A stretch of DNA of 57,393 nucleotides, taken from Bacteroidota bacterium (GTDB lineage Bacteria > Bacteroidota > Bacteroidia > Chitinophagales > Chitinophagaceae). The notes under the pieces were generated by a model, which was not told the origin of the DNA, did no database searches, and saw nothing but the letters and a program-made list of their open reading frames with translations. Positions 37,121 through 44,927 of the stretch are shown here, one piece after another. Position 1 is the first letter of the stretch. Each line of letters starts with the position of its first letter. Made by a program: the position numbers and the translations under genes. The stretch covers positions 1 through 57,393 of the forward strand of contig JAFDYJ010000024.1 of NCBI GenBank assembly GCA_018267515.1. The letters run 5' to 3'.

Positions 37121-37567
37121 ATGAGGATAGAATATCATAATCTTTACACACATTTTATTTTGATAACTCAAAACCGACTTCCTTTGATAGCTGAAAAAAA
37201 CCGGGGACGAATTGAAAAGTATATTACCGGAATAGTAAAAAATAACAACTCAAAGCTGTATAGTATTTATGGAAATCCGGAGCATTTACATTTCTTAGCG
37301 TCCCGTTCTCCAAAAATATCAGAAGAAACATTGTTAACAATTGTGGCTGATAGTTCCTCAAAATTTATTAACGATAATAAACTCTGTCTGGGGCTATTTG
37401 AATGGCAACAAACCGCTTCTGCTTTTTCGGTTTCCAAAACAGATGTGGACAAAGTTTGTAAATACATACTTAATCAACCAGAACATCACAAAAAAGAAAC
37501 TTTTTCTGAAGAATATGACAGGTTTATTAAACATTATCAGAAAACACTTAAATGGGACATAAGGTAA
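37121..37567 (+). CDS. REP-associated tyrosine transposase (RAYT, Y1/HUH, IS200-like)
   Basis: The 148-residue protein matches Y1-transposases of the RAYT/IS200 type in length and layout. It has an N-terminal strand (YHNLYTHFILITQNR), the HUH metal motif in NPEHLHFL (H-L-H), the FEWQ segment, and the tyrosine helix VCKYILNQPEHHKKETFSEE with Y as the probable nucleophile. HUH enzymes cut single-stranded DNA next to hairpins. The usual GYGAFS after FEWQ reads TASAFS here. The frame is intact. It lies inside two nested inverted-repeat pairs, and its stop codon is within the inner right arm. Confidence 0.88.
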   Translation: MRIEYHNLYTHFILITQNRLPLIAEKNRGRIEKYITGIVKNNNSKLYSIYGNPEHLHFLASRSPKISEETLLTIVADSSSKFINDNKLCLGLFEWQQTASAFSVSKTDVDKVCKYILNQPEHHKKETFSEEYDRFIKHYQKTLKWDIR

Positions 37568-37573
37568 TAAGGT
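37562..37573 (-). repeat. Inner right inverted repeat of the RAYT element
   Basis: AGGTAATAAGGT is an exact reverse complement of 37099-37110. It includes the RAYT stop codon TAA (37565-37567), so gene and repeat are physically merged. Confidence 0.8.
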
Positions 37574-37594
37574 GGAATTATCATTGTTCGTTAT

Positions 37595-37614
37595 GTTACT
37601 AAGGTAATAAGGTT
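37595..37614 (-). repeat. Outer right inverted repeat of the RAYT element
   Basis: GTTACTAAGGTAATAAGGTT is an exact reverse complement of 37054-37073. The whole unit from 37054 to 37614 is 561 bp. Confidence 0.85.
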
Positions 37615-37672
37615 AGGATTTCAATATTCAGAGAAAAATTGATACATTTTTACTTTAATAAAAATTAAGTTC

Positions 37673-39496
37673 ATGAAAAAATTATTGCTTGTATTATTAA
37701 TTGCTCCGGCAAGTTTATTATTTGCCCAGAAAAGGAAATCAGTAAAAGTCTCCGATCCCTTTTCAGGGTTAGACACCGCTTTTGCAAGAGTATTAAAAGA
37801 TCAAAAAGCTGTCGGCTTTGCGGTGGCTGTCGTGAATAAAGACAAAATCATTTATGCCAAAGGTTTTGGGTATAAGGATTATGAAAAAAAATTGCCGGCA
37901 ACTCCCAACACTCTATTTGCTATCGGCTCCTGCACCAAAGCCTTTACTGCATCATTGCTCGGTTTATTAAACAAAGATGGCAAAGTGGATTTTGATAAAT
38001 CACCAATAGAATATTTACCTGAATTACGTTTTTACAATAAAGAAATGGATGATGAAATCACGGTCCGGGATATGATGTGCCATAGAACCGGGTTGCCCCG
38101 TCATGATTATTCATGGTATTTTTTTAAATCGAATTCCAGCGACAGTTTGATGCATCGTATCCAATACATGGAACCCACCGCTTCAGTAAGACAAATTTTT
38201 CAGTACAATAATTTCATGTTCTTATTGCAGGGAATGATTGCAGAAAAACTCAGTGGTAAAAGCTGGGAAGAAAATGTAAAAGAAAAAATCTTTACCCCGC
38301 TCGGAATGAATAATTCTGATTTTTCTGTTCTTACCATGCAAAAACAGGATGAAGCTTCATTGGGTTATGGAGTTGTAAAAGACAGCGTCATTAAAAAATT
38401 AGACTATTATGATATTGCTGCAATGGGACCCGCCGGTGCCATCAATAGCAGTGTAAATGAAATGGCTAATTGGGTGATCACCTGGATCAATGGCGGAAAA
38501 TTCAAAGGCAAAGAAATTTTACCGGCAAGTTATGTAACACAGGCAATGAGTTCACAAATGGTGGCAGGGGCAGGATTACCTGCTACAGATGTCCCCGATG
38601 CACAATTCAGCAATTATGGATTCGGTTGGTTCCTTACTTCCTATCGTGGTCATTATCGTGTAGAGCATGGTGGAAATATTGATGGCTTTTCTGCCAGTAC
38701 TAGTTTTTTCCCGACAGATAGCATTGGTATTATTGTATTGAGTAATCAAAATGGATCGGCTGTTCCGGGTATCGTAAGAAATATTATCGCAGACAGAATC
38801 TTTAATTTGAAAAGTATAGATTGGACAGGCAGGGCAGACAGTGCGCAGGCAAAAGCAAAAGCTGCGGCTAAAGAAGCTGAGAAAAGTAAAGTAAGTAATC
38901 AAAAAACCGGAACACATCTTTCACATGAATTGAAAGACTACACAGGACTGTTCATCAATAAAGGCTATGGCTCTTTTGAAGCTTACCTGAGAAATGATTC
39001 TCTATTCATTCACACACCAACGGGAGATCTGTGGCTGAGGCACTACCATTATGATGTTTTCCAGCCTTTCAACGTGGATGAAAAAACGGGAATTGACACT
39101 TCAGATAAAATTGATATGAAAATCCAGTTTCACATGAGCCCAACAGGTGAAATCAATATGGTTTCTATGCCCCTTCAGCCCGGGATAAATGATATTGAAT
39201 TCAGCAGGATGCCAAAGCCTAAAGATATCAGTGCTGAAGAGTTAAAGAGATATGAAGGCAGTTATGAATTTGCCCCTGGGCAAGAGGCAAAATTTTATAT
39301 CAAAGGCGGGAAAACATTATACGCATTCATTGAAGGACAACCGGAATATGAATTAGTGCCGGTAGATAAAAACAAATTTGCTTTGAAGATTTTAAAAGGG
39401 TACAGCGTTCAGTTTGAAGAAAATGAAAAAGGTGAAATTGTTTCGGTAAGTTTCGTTCAGCCAAACGGGACATTTAAAGCCACTAAAAAGAAATAG
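37673..39496 (+). CDS. Exported serine hydrolase, class C beta-lactamase-like
   Basis: The 607-residue protein has a signal peptide (LLLVLLIAPASLLFAQ), a beta-lactamase/D-peptidase domain (about 25-370) and a C-terminal strand-rich region like DUF3471 (about 410-607). Active-site motifs are S86-C-T-K89 (SxxK), Y178-N-N180 (YxN) and HGG near 338 in RVEHGGNIDGFS. This family holds D-aminopeptidases, esterases and penicillin-binding-like enzymes; antibiotic resistance should not be assumed. It ends two bases before the start of the N-acyl-D-amino-acid deacylase gene, so the two are co-expressed. Confidence 0.9.
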   Translation: MKKLLLVLLIAPASLLFAQKRKSVKVSDPFSGLDTAFARVLKDQKAVGFAVAVVNKDKIIYAKGFGYKDYEKKLPATPNTLFAIGSCTKAFTASLLGLLNKDGKVDFDKSPIEYLPELRFYNKEMDDEITVRDMMCHRTGLPRHDYSWYFFKSNSSDSLMHRIQYMEPTASVRQIFQYNNFMFLLQGMIAEKLSGKSWEENVKEKIFTPLGMNNSDFSVLTMQKQDEASLGYGVVKDSVIKKLDYYDIAAMGPAGAINSSVNEMANWVITWINGGKFKGKEILPASYVTQAMSSQMVAGAGLPATDVPDAQFSNYGFGWFLTSYRGHYRVEHGGNIDGFSASTSFFPTDSIGIIVLSNQNGSAVPGIVRNIIADRIFNLKSIDWTGRADSAQAKAKAAAKEAEKSKVSNQKTGTHLSHELKDYTGLFINKGYGSFEAYLRNDSLFIHTPTGDLWLRHYHYDVFQPFNVDEKTGIDTSDKIDMKIQFHMSPTGEINMVSMPLQPGINDIEFSRMPKPKDISAEELKRYEGSYEFAPGQEAKFYIKGGKTLYAFIEGQPEYELVPVDKNKFALKILKGYSVQFEENEKGEIVSVSFVQPNGTFKATKKK

Positions 39497-39498
39497 TT

Positions 39499-41199
39499 AT
39501 GATTGTTTTTTGTAAGAAAATTCCCTGGAAAATAAATCTGTTTTTTGTCTGCTTTGCTTTTCTTTCATGCAAATTTCATCATGAAGAGTATGCTAAAATT
39601 ATCCGTAATGGAATAATTTATGATGGCAACGGCGGTGCTCCATACAAAGCCGATATTGGTATCAATGGCGATACTATCGCTTTCATTGGAGATTTGTCGG
39701 GGGTGTCTGCACAGGTTAGTATTGATGCAAAAGGGATGGCGGTGGCTCCCGGTTTTATCAATATGCTAAGTTGGGCAAATGAATCTTTGATAGAAGACGG
39801 TCGTTCTCAAAGTGAAATCCGGCAGGGTGTAACATTGGAAGTAATGGGAGAAGGAGAAAGCATGGGACCACTAAATGCCAGGATGAAAGAAAGAATGGAG
39901 AAAGGAGAAACAGATATTAAATACAAAGTCAACTGGAATACATTCGATGGATACTTTAACTGGCTTGAGAAAAAAGGAATCAGTTGTAATGTGGCCTCTT
40001 TTGTTGGTGCCACTACCCTCCGTGATTATGTAGTGGGTGAAGATGACCGAGACCCCACTTCTGCAGAATTAGATAGTATGAAAGCATTAGTAGCCCAGGC
40101 GATGAAAGAAGGAGCTCTCGGTGTGGGCTCTTCCCTCATTTATCCACCTGCATTTTTTGCAAAAACAAATGAGTTGGCAGCGCTGTGTAAAGAAGCTTCT
40201 AAATACGGAGGCATGTATATTTCACATATACGTAATGAAGGGAATAAATTATTTGAAGCTGTTCGTGAATTGATCACTATTGCAAAAGTGGCAAACTGTC
40301 CTGCAGAAATTTATCATTTTAAAGCGGCGGGAAAAGATAACTGGTGGAAAATAGACAGCCTGGTAAAAATTGTTGATTCGGCAAGAAATGCCGGATTAAA
40401 AATTACGGCAGATATGTACACTTATCATGCAAGCGCCACAGGACTAACGGCTGCATTCCCACCTTCTCTGCAGGATGGAGGCTTTGATAAATTGTGGAAA
40501 CGTTTACAAGATCCTGCCATCCGGGAACAAATGAAAAAAGCGATGAACAGCAATCCGCAGGATTGGGAGAATACCTATTATGGCGCCGGTGGTGCAGATG
40601 GCGTATTGTTATTAAGTTTCAGGGTGGATTCACTTCGCAAATATATTGGCAAGACATTAGCAGAAGTGGCAAAGCTCCGTGGTAAATCACCGGAAGAAAC
40701 AGCAATGGATTTAATAGTAGAAGACAGCACCCGGATCGGAGTCTCCTATTTTTCTATGGACTCGAATAATATAAAAAAAGAAATTGCTATTCCCTGGATG
40801 AGTTTTTGTTCCGATGCTGAATCAATGGCTCCGGAAGGAGTTTTCCTGAAAACAAATCCTCATCCAAGAGCTTATGGAAGTTTTATCAGGGTATTGGGTA
40901 AATTTTCAAGAGATGAAAAAATCATTTCATTAGCTGAAGCAGTCCGCAAACTTTCCAAACTCCCGGCCACAAATTTGAAATTGAAAAAAAGGGGTGAATT
41001 AAAAACCGGCTATTATGCCGATATAGTAATTTTTGATCCTGCTACAGTCCGGGATAATGCCACATTTGCCAAACCCCATCAATATGCCACCGGTGTGATT
41101 GATGTTTTTGTTAATGGAGTGCAGGTGCTGAAAGATGGAGAGCATACAGGAAAAAAACCGGGAAGATTTTTAAAAGGCCCGGGGTATGTAGCCCCCTAA
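39499..41199 (+). CDS. N-acyl-D-amino-acid deacylase-like amidohydrolase, lipoprotein
   Basis: The 566 residues resemble D-aminoacylases of the amidohydrolase superfamily. The N-terminus has a lipobox-like FLSC (C24). An IIRNGIIYDGNGGAPYKADI opening, MYISHIRNEG, EIYHFKAAGKDNWW, KTNPHPRAYGSF and the C-terminal ADIVIFDPATV segment are typical. The HxH usually found after PGFID is absent: residues 84-95 read PGFINMLSWANE, so the metal site must differ. Deacylation of N-acyl-D-amino acids is the family activity, not shown for this form. The final codons and stop lie inside a CCCCCTAAATCCCCC-type repeat. Confidence 0.85.
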   Translation: MIVFCKKIPWKINLFFVCFAFLSCKFHHEEYAKIIRNGIIYDGNGGAPYKADIGINGDTIAFIGDLSGVSAQVSIDAKGMAVAPGFINMLSWANESLIEDGRSQSEIRQGVTLEVMGEGESMGPLNARMKERMEKGETDIKYKVNWNTFDGYFNWLEKKGISCNVASFVGATTLRDYVVGEDDRDPTSAELDSMKALVAQAMKEGALGVGSSLIYPPAFFAKTNELAALCKEASKYGGMYISHIRNEGNKLFEAVRELITIAKVANCPAEIYHFKAAGKDNWWKIDSLVKIVDSARNAGLKITADMYTYHASATGLTAAFPPSLQDGGFDKLWKRLQDPAIREQMKKAMNSNPQDWENTYYGAGGADGVLLLSFRVDSLRKYIGKTLAEVAKLRGKSPEETAMDLIVEDSTRIGVSYFSMDSNNIKKEIAIPWMSFCSDAESMAPEGVFLKTNPHPRAYGSFIRVLGKFSRDEKIISLAEAVRKLSKLPATNLKLKKRGELKTGYYADIVIFDPATVRDNATFAKPHQYATGVIDVFVNGVQVLKDGEHTGKKPGRFLKGPGYVAP

Positions 41200-41217
41200 A
41201 TCCCCCAAAGGGGACTT
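41187..41217. repeat. GC-rich palindromic repeat at the 3' end of the deacylase gene
   Basis: The sequence contains GCCCCCTAAATCCCCC and a TCCCC-CAAA-GGGGA hairpin (41201-41214). It supplies the last residues (VAP) and the stop codon of the deacylase. It may also act as a weak terminator. From memory, similar C-run/G-run repeats occur in other Bacteroidota genomes. Confidence 0.6.
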
Positions 41218-41261
41218 TCAATCAGCATTAATAATTCAGCTATCCAAAATGAAAAATTAAA

Positions 41262-41756
41262 ATGGAAATAAAAATACGCAGGGCAGTCAAGGAAGATTGT
41301 CCAAGATTACTGGAATTAGTTCAGGAGTTGGCTGACTATGAAAAAGCGCCACAGGAAGTAACTGTAACGCTGGAACATTTTATTGAAAGTGGTTTTGGGA
41401 AAAACCCGGTGTGGTGGGGTTTCATAGCAACAATTCATTTTTCCGAGACTGACTCACCTTCTCCTTTGGAGAAAAAATTGGAGGGAGAGGCTGTAGGATT
41501 TGCCCTTTACTATATCCGCTATTCTACCTGGAAAGGACAAGCCATGTACCTCGAAGATATTTTGGTGACAAATGAAATGAGAGGCAAAGGAATCGGGAAA
41601 CTTTTGTTCGATCGGTTGATTGAAGAAGCTAAAGAAAAAAAACTCAATCGCATTGCCTGGCAAGTGTTAGATTGGAATGAGCCTGCCATTAATTTTTACA
41701 AAAAATACAATGCTAGTTTCGATGGTGAATGGGTGAATTGTGCGATTTATGTCTGA
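41262..41756 (+). CDS. GNAT-family N-acetyltransferase, SSAT-like
   Basis: The 164 residues fit the spermidine/spermine acetyltransferase-like GNAT group: IRRAVKEDCPRLLELVQELA, DYEKAPQEV, NPVWWGFIA, ALYYIRYSTWKGQAMYLEDI, the acetyl-CoA motif MRGKGIGKLLFDRL (Q/RxxGxG) and WQVLDWNEPAINFYKKY. Residues about 59-76 (HFSETDSPSPLEKKLEGE) are an extra segment where relatives have a short turn; it is encoded by a palindromic sequence (41459-41473). The amine substrate is unknown. It follows the deacylase by 62 bases and converges with fabD. Confidence 0.9.
   Translation: MEIKIRRAVKEDCPRLLELVQELADYEKAPQEVTVTLEHFIESGFGKNPVWWGFIATIHFSETDSPSPLEKKLEGEAVGFALYYIRYSTWKGQAMYLEDILVTNEMRGKGIGKLLFDRLIEEAKEKKLNRIAWQVLDWNEPAINFYKKYNASFDGEWVNCAIYV
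41459..41473. repeat. Palindrome inside the GNAT coding sequence
   Basis: TTCTCC-TTT-GGAGAA forms a perfect 6-bp stem and 3-base loop within an in-frame extra segment of the GNAT gene (about 41436-41489). The sequence GGAGGGAGAGG follows. The composition resembles short palindromic repeats rather than GNAT coding sequence. Confidence 0.6.
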
Positions 41757-41760
41757 GCGT

Positions 41761-42693
41761 TCAATTAACTCCGTTGGTTGAAACAGTTTTATCAATTTTA
41801 CCAATTAAACCCTGTAATACTTTACCGGGGCCCACTTCTGTAAATTTTGTAGCTCCATCTGCAATCATTGCCTGCACCGATTGTGTCCATCGTACAGCTC
41901 CGGTCAGCTGATCAATTAAATTTTGTTTGATCTCGTCTTTGTCCATTACCGCTTTTGCGACTACATTCTGATAAACAGGAAAAGCCGGTGAATGAAAACC
42001 GGTAAGATCAATTGCCGATTTCAATTCTGTTTTTGCAGGTTCCATTAATGGAGAATGAAAGGCACCGCCAACTGGAAGCAACAATGCTCTCTTAGCTCCG
42101 GCAGCTTTCATTTTTTCACAAGCTAACTGCACTCCTCTTACAGAACCACTGATTACAAGCTGGCCCGAGCAATTATAATTGGCAGGTACAACAATCTCAC
42201 CGGTTTCCTTTTGCACATCATTGCAAATCTGTTCAACTTTATCATCTGCCAGCGCTAATACTGCCGCCATTGCAGAAGGTTGTAGTTCACAAGCTTGTTG
42301 CATCGCCTGTGCCCGGATGGAAACCAATCTTAATGCATCTTCAAAACTCAACGTTTCATTTACCACCAATGCAGAGAACTCACCGAGAGAATGTCCTGCT
42401 ACCATATCCGGCCTCGACCCGGAGCCTGATGAAGCCTGCCCGACTGAGTCATTCAGGCGGGGGTCAATACTTTTATACGCAATAATGGAATGTAAAAAAA
42501 CAGCAGGCTGAGTAACCTTAGTTTGTTTTAAATCTTCCTCAGTTCCGCTAAACATTATATCCGAAATTCTGAAGCCCAGAATTTCATTTGCCTGTTCAAA
42601 TAATTTTTTAGCAAAAGCACTCTTTTCGTAATGCTCTTTTCCCATACCGGGAAACTGAGAGCCCTGCCCCGGAAATACAAAACTATGTTTCAT
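41761..42693 (-). CDS. fabD: Malonyl-CoA:ACP transacylase FabD with an inserted segment
   Basis: FabD transfers malonyl from CoA to ACP in fatty-acid synthesis. The 310-residue protein has FPGQGSQ near the start, the nucleophile in GHSLGEF (S102), an arginine-containing SIRAQAMQ helix, the catalytic histidine in GGAFHSPLM and FTEVGPGKVLQGLI at the end. Just before GHSLGEF, residues about 78-94 (PRLNDSVGQASSGSGSR) form an extra segment absent from E. coli FabD and encoded by a palindromic repeat. The frame is preserved, so the enzyme is probably functional. It is the last gene in a queD-folE-fabD run. Confidence 0.94.
   Translation of the reverse strand: MKHSFVFPGQGSQFPGMGKEHYEKSAFAKKLFEQANEILGFRISDIMFSGTEEDLKQTKVTQPAVFLHSIIAYKSIDPRLNDSVGQASSGSGSRPDMVAGHSLGEFSALVVNETLSFEDALRLVSIRAQAMQQACELQPSAMAAVLALADDKVEQICNDVQKETGEIVVPANYNCSGQLVISGSVRGVQLACEKMKAAGAKRALLLPVGGAFHSPLMEPAKTELKSAIDLTGFHSPAFPVYQNVVAKAVMDKDEIKQNLIDQLTGAVRWTQSVQAMIADGATKFTEVGPGKVLQGLIGKIDKTVSTNGVN
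42412..42465 (-). repeat. Palindromic repeat inserted in frame in fabD
   Basis: About 54 bases encode a low-complexity insert before the FabD active-site loop. The region contains an inverted repeat at 42439-42461: CCCGACTGA and TCAGGCGGG flank GTCAT, an 9-bp stem with one mismatch. Its GC content is higher than that of the neighbouring gene. The exact boundaries are judged from comparison with remembered FabD sequences. Confidence 0.6.
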
Positions 42694-42777
42694 AAACTGG
42701 AATTAACAGAAACAAAAGTGCTGTAAAGAGTTTGATTATAAAAATCTTTATAGCATTTTTAGAAAAAACAGGTGTAC

Positions 42778-43374
42778 TCAATTTAATTTTGCTGAAATCA
42801 ATCTCAGAAATTCACTCCGGGTGGCATGCTTCATAAATTCACCATCAAAGGATGATGTAGTAGTTACGGAATTCTGTTTTTGCACACCCCTCATCATCAT
42901 ACAAAGATGTTGTGCTTCGATAACAACAGCTACACCCAATGGATTCAGCGTTTCCTTAATAGCATTCATAATCTGGATGGTCAGCCGCTCCTGCACCTGT
43001 AATCTTCGGGCAAACACATCCACTACCCTTGCTATTTTACTGAGACCTGTGATCCAACCATTGGGGATATAGGCTACATGTGCTTTACCAATAAAAGGAA
43101 GCATATGATGTTCACACAGGCTATACACTTCAATTTCTTTAACCACCACCATTTGACTCACTTCCTCATGAAATCTTGCAGAGTTGATAATAGCGTTGGC
43201 ATCCAAATGATAACCCTGTGTCAGGTATTGCATTGATTTTGCAAGACGCTCAGGCGTTTTCTTTAAGCCTTCCCTCGCAGGATCTTCACCCAATAGTTCT
43301 AAAATGTCTCTGTAATTTTCAATAAGTCCTGAAGTAATTTTGTCTTCATACTGTTCTAGTTTCTTGTACGACAT
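42778..43374 (-). CDS. folE: GTP cyclohydrolase I FolE
   Basis: FolE converts GTP to 7,8-dihydroneopterin triphosphate, the first step for folate and 7-deazaguanine synthesis. The 198 residues contain the helical N-terminus ([20 protein letters not shown]), the zinc/active-site segment [40 protein letters not shown] and [20 protein letters not shown] with the third zinc ligand cysteine. It lies 42 bases downstream of queD on the same strand, which supports shared transcription of consecutive pathway steps. Confidence 0.97.
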   Translation of the reverse strand: MSYKKLEQYEDKITSGLIENYRDILELLGEDPAREGLKKTPERLAKSMQYLTQGYHLDANAIINSARFHEEVSQMVVVKEIEVYSLCEHHMLPFIGKAHVAYIPNGWITGLSKIARVVDVFARRLQVQERLTIQIMNAIKETLNPLGVAVVIEAQHLCMMMRGVQKQNSVTTTSSFDGEFMKHATRSEFLRLISAKLN

Positions 43375-43416
43375 AGTAAATATTTAAGTTTTCTGTTTCA
43401 ATTAATTTTAAATGGT

Positions 43417-43845
43417 TCAGCCCGGAAATGAAGATGAAGGATATTCTACAAAATTCCTGGAAGTTTCATACAAACGGATATTCAGGTCCATATCTTTAGC
43501 AATGTGCGGTCTCAGTAATTCATAAATCACAATCACAATGTTTTCGGCAGTAGGATTCAGCTTCTCAAATTCTTTGGTATCCAGGTTCAGGTTTTTATGA
43601 TCGAACCGATTCAATACTTCCCGACGGACCAGGTCGGACAATGTTTTCATGTCAATCACAAAACCCGTCCGGGTATCCACTTCCCCGGTCACTTTAATTT
43701 CCAGTTCATAATTATGACCATGATAATTAGGCCAGGCACATTTCCCAAAAACTTTTTCATTCGTTGCGTCATTCCAGTCCGGATTAAACAAACGATGTGC
43801 CGCATTAAAATGTTCTTTCCTGAATACTGAAACCTTTTTTCCCAT
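43417..43845 (-). CDS. queD: 6-carboxytetrahydropterin synthase QueD
   Basis: QueD turns dihydroneopterin triphosphate into 6-carboxytetrahydropterin, the substrate of QueE. The 142-residue protein has the zinc-binding histidines in FNAAHRLF and NYHGHNYELEI, the catalytic cysteine in GKCAWPNYHGHNY and the C-terminal IRLYETSRNFVEY. The cysteine/HGH pattern favours QueD over eukaryotic-type PTPS. A TATATTTTG box (43851-43859, minus strand) ends five bases before the ATG, close to the -7 consensus with one extra base. folE follows after 42 bases. Confidence 0.93.
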   Translation of the reverse strand: MGKKVSVFRKEHFNAAHRLFNPDWNDATNEKVFGKCAWPNYHGHNYELEIKVTGEVDTRTGFVIDMKTLSDLVRREVLNRFDHKNLNLDTKEFEKLNPTAENIVIVIYELLRPHIAKDMDLNIRLYETSRNFVEYPSSSFPG

Positions 43846-44270
43846 AAATTCAAAATATAAAATTAAGGGCTCCTTTGATTAATCACGGCAAAGTTTTTAT
43901 ATGCCAATCAGATTTTATAATTTTTCAAAAAATCATTGTACCAACTCATTCTTCACAACACAAAAGGCCACTTAAGTACTAAATCCTCACATTTATGATT
44001 AATCAACCGTATCTCAAATTACGTTATTCATCCGTTGAATTAACCTGAATAATACATTGGCAAAGATAAAATAATTCATACTCTATAACGACTCTAATCT
44101 TATGGGTTAAAGTTGTTATTCTTATTCGTCCTGGCTTACTGCTTTTTCTATTTCTACAAAAACGTAAAGGCGAATGATCCTTTTTATTCTTTTCCTTTCT
44201 TCAAAATCTGAACTGCATGTTGTAACTGATTTCCGGCTTCATCCTCACAAGCTCTTACCTTTGCAATACT
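43846..44270. other. Divergent intergenic region between queD and mqnB
   Basis: These 425 AT-rich bases separate divergent genes. Each end carries a -7-like box next to the start codon (43851-43859 minus; 44256-44263 plus). In between I see no gene, RNA or repeat that I can defend. Its length leaves room for regulatory sites. Confidence 0.4.
44256..44263 (+). promoter_or_regulatory. Probable -7 box of mqnB
   Basis: TACCTTTG fits the consensus exactly and ends seven bases before the mqnB ATG at 44271. The leader would be only a few bases. The -33 region (TTTCC near 44230) is weak. Confidence 0.5.
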
Positions 44271-44918
44271 ATGCAGATATTGTTAACAGCAGCAACCATT
44301 GTGGAAATTGAACCCTTTGTTGAACAGGTTCGTAAAAATAAAATATCCCGGGCTGTGGATATCCTGATAACAGGGATCGGGCTCACTGCCACAACCTATC
44401 GTCTTACTAAACAGATACAACTGAAAAGACCGGATATTGTTCTGCAGGCTGGTGTAGCAGGTTGCTTTGATCAAAACCTGGAGCTGGGATCTGTGGTGCT
44501 GGTAAAAAGAGACACCATAGCTGATCAAAGTGTAATTGAATTAAAAAAATTAAAGTCGCTTTTTAATCTTAAAATGATCCCTCATAATCAGTTTCCTTAC
44601 CGAAAAAACTGGTTGGTTAATCCGCACCTTGAATTAGCAAAAAAACAAAAACTGAAACAGGTAAGTGGTATATCAGTAAACCAAATTACTACTTCAAAGC
44701 AAATTATCCGGTTTTATGAAAAAGAATTTAGTCCCATAGTGGAATCCATGGAAGGAGCGGCTTTGCATTATGTATGCCTTATGGAGCAAATCCCTTTTTT
44801 ACAAATCCGCAGTACTTCCAATTATATAGGCGAAAGAAATAAAAATAAATGGAACATGAATGAATCCATTTTAAATCTCAACAAATCACTTTTCAAACTG
44901 GTAACATCTTTAAGTTAA
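44271..44918 (+). CDS. mqnB: Futalosine hydrolase MqnB
   Basis: MqnB removes adenine or hypoxanthine from (aminodeoxy)futalosine in menaquinone synthesis. The 215 residues belong to the nucleoside phosphorylase/MTAN fold: MQILLTAATIVEIEPFV, ILITGIGLTATTYRL, VLQAGVAGCFDQNLELGSVV and the catalytic VESMEGAALHYVCLMEQIPF followed by RSTSNYIGERN. The direct neighbour mqnD, a later step of the same pathway, settles the choice between MqnB and other MTAN-like enzymes. The mqnD start is immediately after its stop. Confidence 0.93.
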   Translation: MQILLTAATIVEIEPFVEQVRKNKISRAVDILITGIGLTATTYRLTKQIQLKRPDIVLQAGVAGCFDQNLELGSVVLVKRDTIADQSVIELKKLKSLFNLKMIPHNQFPYRKNWLVNPHLELAKKQKLKQVSGISVNQITTSKQIIRFYEKEFSPIVESMEGAALHYVCLMEQIPFLQIRSTSNYIGERNKNKWNMNESILNLNKSLFKLVTSLS

Positions 44919-44927
44919 GTGAACAGC

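Noticed and set aside
37341-37562. Second frame inside the RAYT gene
   Set aside because: It lies out of frame within an intact transposase gene and shows no independent features.
37673-39496. Antibiotic-resistance beta-lactamase
   Set aside because: SxxK, YxN and HGG motifs define a large serine-hydrolase family. The DUF3471-like tail and pairing with a deacylase point to another role, so resistance is not claimed.
43846-44270. tRNA or other structured RNA in the queD-mqnB gap
   Set aside because: I looked for cloverleaf arms, a GTTCGA-type T-loop and a riboswitch-like conserved core and found none.
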